The position numbers were made by a program, and so were the translations under genes. The notes beneath the pieces were generated by a model. It was not told where the DNA came from. It did not search any database and was given only the letters and a program-made list of their open reading frames with translations. Positions 62,261 through 64,000 of a stretch of 64,000 nt of DNA are shown piece after piece. The stretch comes from GCA-2718815 sp963578105. GTDB taxonomy: Bacteria > Planctomycetota > Planctomycetia > Pirellulales > Pirellulaceae. The DNA lies in the NCBI GenBank assembly GCA_963578105.1, contig CAUZBP010000009.1, forward strand, positions 1-64,000, given 5' to 3'. Position 1 is the first letter of the stretch; each line of letters opens with the position of its first letter.

Positions 62261-63828
62261 CAGTGTTTGAAGTGTCGGGTATTGGTGAAAATCATAGACA
62301 ATCGGTGCTTGTTACATGCGTCGATGACTTCCTGATCTCGCCGCGATCCCCCCGGTTGAATGATGGCTGCAATTCCGGCTTGGGCTGCCTGTTCGATGGA
62401 ATCGGGAAACGGAAAAAAAGCATCGGACGCCAACACGGAATTACGGGCTCGTTCTTCCGCTTTGCGGATTGCAATTTCAACCGCGTCGACCCGGCTCATC
62501 TGTCCGGCTCCGGCTCCGATCATCGATTGCTGGCGAACAAGAACGATCGCGTTGGATTTCACGTGTCGTACAACTGACCACGCAAATCGAAAATCCTGCA
62601 GTTGTTCCTCGTCAGGGATGATCTCTGTAACGACTTTCCATTGTGACTCATCATCAGGCTGGTCGTTTGCATCTTGAACCAGGACTCCTCCCGAGATAAA
62701 GCGGCATTCGGACTGGTGCGAGTTATTACTCAAAGTCCCTACTTGCACGAGACGGACGTTGTTCTTCCATTTGGGTTTGGAGGTGAGAATCTCGAGTGCC
62801 GCCGGATCAAAGTCGGGCGCTACGATGGCTTCGACAAACAGTCCAGGTGTTGACAGATGTTTGGCGACGGCCGCATCGACAACCTGATTGAATCCCAGAA
62901 TGGAACCGAAAGCGCTGACCGGGTCACCCGCCAAGGCTTTTGTTGTCGCTTCGACCAGGTTGGATCCGCTGGCCGCACCACAGGGATTGTTATGTTTTAC
63001 GACGGCCACCCCGGGAAGTGGCAATGATCGGGCGATGACCAGGGCGCTATCGAGATCCAACAGGTTATTGTAGGACAGTTCCTTTCCATGAAGCTTTCTG
63101 GACGAAACGAGATTGACCCCACTTGGCTGCGAATCTGCGTAGAGAGCAGCTTGTTGGTGAGGATTCTCACCGTATCTCAGGATTGATTTCCGACGAAAAG
63201 ACTTTTGAAAAGCAGTCGGAAATCGGTCCCTGGATTCCAGCTGATTAAAATAATCGCTGATGGCCTGGTCGTACCGGGCTGTGCTGGTGAAAGCGTCGCC
63301 AGCTAAACGCCGCCGCATGTCCAGCGTTGTGCTACCCTGCTCCTCAAGTTGTTCGAGGATGGCAGCGTATTGCTCAGGGTGGGTGGCGATCGTCACGAAG
63401 GCGTGGTTTTTAGCCGCCGCGCGGACCAGACTGGGTCCCCCGATGTCAATTTGTTCGATCGCTTCGCTCAGGGTGACGTCGTTACGCGCCACCGTATCCT
63501 CGAACGGATAAAGATTGACAACAATCAGATCGAAGCGCTGGATCTGGTGTTCCAGCAGTGCTGCCATATCATCCGGCCGGTCGTGGCGGCAAAGAATACC
63601 ACCGAAGACTTTCGGATGGAGTGTCTTCAGCCGACCATCCATCATCTCCGGAAAACCGGTATATTCTGCGATGTCATGAACCGTAATTCCGTGCCCCTCC
63701 AGGTGGCGTCCTGTTCCACCGGTGCTGAATATTTGCACTCCGGCGTCGGCCAGACCACGTGCAAAATCTACTAGGCCCAGTTTATTACTAACACTAATGA
63801 GAGCGCGCTGCAGTAAGGGTGAATCCAT
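62260..63828 (-). CDS. purH: bifunctional AICAR formyltransferase/IMP cyclohydrolase
   Basis: 522 residues from ATG 63828. Final two steps of IMP synthesis. The N-terminal MGS-like cyclohydrolase domain has RALISVSNKLGLVDFA and STGGTGRHL, with EMMDGRLKTLHPKVFGGIL following. The C-terminal transformylase domain has VVKHNNPCGAA (catalytic Lys-His pair at about 265) and SDAFFPFPDSIEQAAQAG. A normal length. It is upstream of trpC on the minus strand. Confidence 0.96.
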   Translation of the reverse strand: MDSPLLQRALISVSNKLGLVDFARGLADAGVQIFSTGGTGRHLEGHGITVHDIAEYTGFPEMMDGRLKTLHPKVFGGILCRHDRPDDMAALLEHQIQRFDLIVVNLYPFEDTVARNDVTLSEAIEQIDIGGPSLVRAAAKNHAFVTIATHPEQYAAILEQLEEQGSTTLDMRRRLAGDAFTSTARYDQAISDYFNQLESRDRFPTAFQKSFRRKSILRYGENPHQQAALYADSQPSGVNLVSSRKLHGKELSYNNLLDLDSALVIARSLPLPGVAVVKHNNPCGAASGSNLVEATTKALAGDPVSAFGSILGFNQVVDAAVAKHLSTPGLFVEAIVAPDFDPAALEILTSKPKWKNNVRLVQVGTLSNNSHQSECRFISGGVLVQDANDQPDDESQWKVVTEIIPDEEQLQDFRFAWSVVRHVKSNAIVLVRQQSMIGAGAGQMSRVDAVEIAIRKAEERARNSVLASDAFFPFPDSIEQAAQAGIAAIIQPGGSRRDQEVIDACNKHRLSMIFTNTRHFKH

Positions 63829-63973
63829 AGAGTTGTGTTTAAGCTGGGATCCGTAGACGGTCAACCACCCCCCTGCTTGGTGATCCAGCGGTCCCCGCTC
63901 AAAGGTGGCCCCAGCTGACCTGCGAATTGGCGGTTAAACACCCTGTGCAGACTTCATTTCCGTACAGCGCGTA

Positions 63974-64000
63974 TTACCCAAACGGGTCATCATCGTTGTC
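63974..64000 (-). CDS. possible C-terminal end of a gene beyond the right edge
   Basis: On the minus strand the last bases read DNDDDPFG followed by TAA at 63974-63976, with the rest lying outside the window. Such an acidic end with a terminal PFG is common for real proteins, but eight codons prove little. Confidence 0.25.
   Translation of the reverse strand, partial: DNDDDPFG

Overview
The window reads as chromosome of a planctomycete, most like the Pirellulales. The evidence is the paired c-heme/WD40 and DUF1549-DUF1553 genes, many GTG starts, long exported proteins of unknown role, a 592-residue aspartokinase with four ACT units, and two groEL genes flanking groES. I saw no tRNA, rRNA, CRISPR array, insertion sequence or phage gene. 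Most of it is housekeeping sequence with a compact pilus region at the left.

Layout. 1-2125: tail of an unknown gene and a polytopic membrane protein. 2283-11543: a Tad/Flp pilus locus, with two tandem unusually long Flp-type pilins, prepilin peptidase, TadE, CpaB, a TadG-like protein, the CpaF ATPase and the TadB/TadC platform. No secretin and no TadZ/CpaE gene is present. 11992-19638: an oligosaccharide flippase with a repeat tail, a TPR protein, a possible small lipoprotein, a large single-pass protein with an anti-sigma/FecR-like layout, and an Nramp-superfamily transporter lacking the usual metal-binding motifs. 20121-23454: a regulatory PTS unit (hpf, ptsN, ptsH, ptsI). 23547-29377: RNase E/G, a lone rplU, and class II ribonucleotide reductase nrdJ behind a long structured leader.

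29877-36342: a sulfite-oxidase-fold protein, the c-heme/WD40 plus DUF1549/DUF1553 pair, and a DUF1990 protein. 36675-41140 (minus): glycerate kinase and a large exported protein. 41590-44022: a small coiled protein and a Ser/Thr kinase fused to a degenerate receiver. 44285-48646 (minus): hom, an apgM-like gene and lysC, a threonine/lysine-branch operon in which the apgM-like protein may be the homoserine kinase. 48793-51013: an M42 peptidase and a membrane-anchored trypsin-like protease. 51790-58700: a chaperone region, groEL1-groES-groEL2 then dnaJ-grpE-fmdB-yacG and a bifunctional-nuclease-family gene. 58813-63828: a DUF1570 peptidase, mutY, trpC and purH.

Working together: the pilus genes form one export machine whose outer-membrane pore must be elsewhere. 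The PTS proteins form a phosphorelay with no sugar permease here. hom, apgM-like and lysC act on the aspartate family. GroEL/ES, DnaJ and GrpE form the folding core, with dnaK not in the window. Reading was by eye; family names rest on motifs and recall, not on searches.
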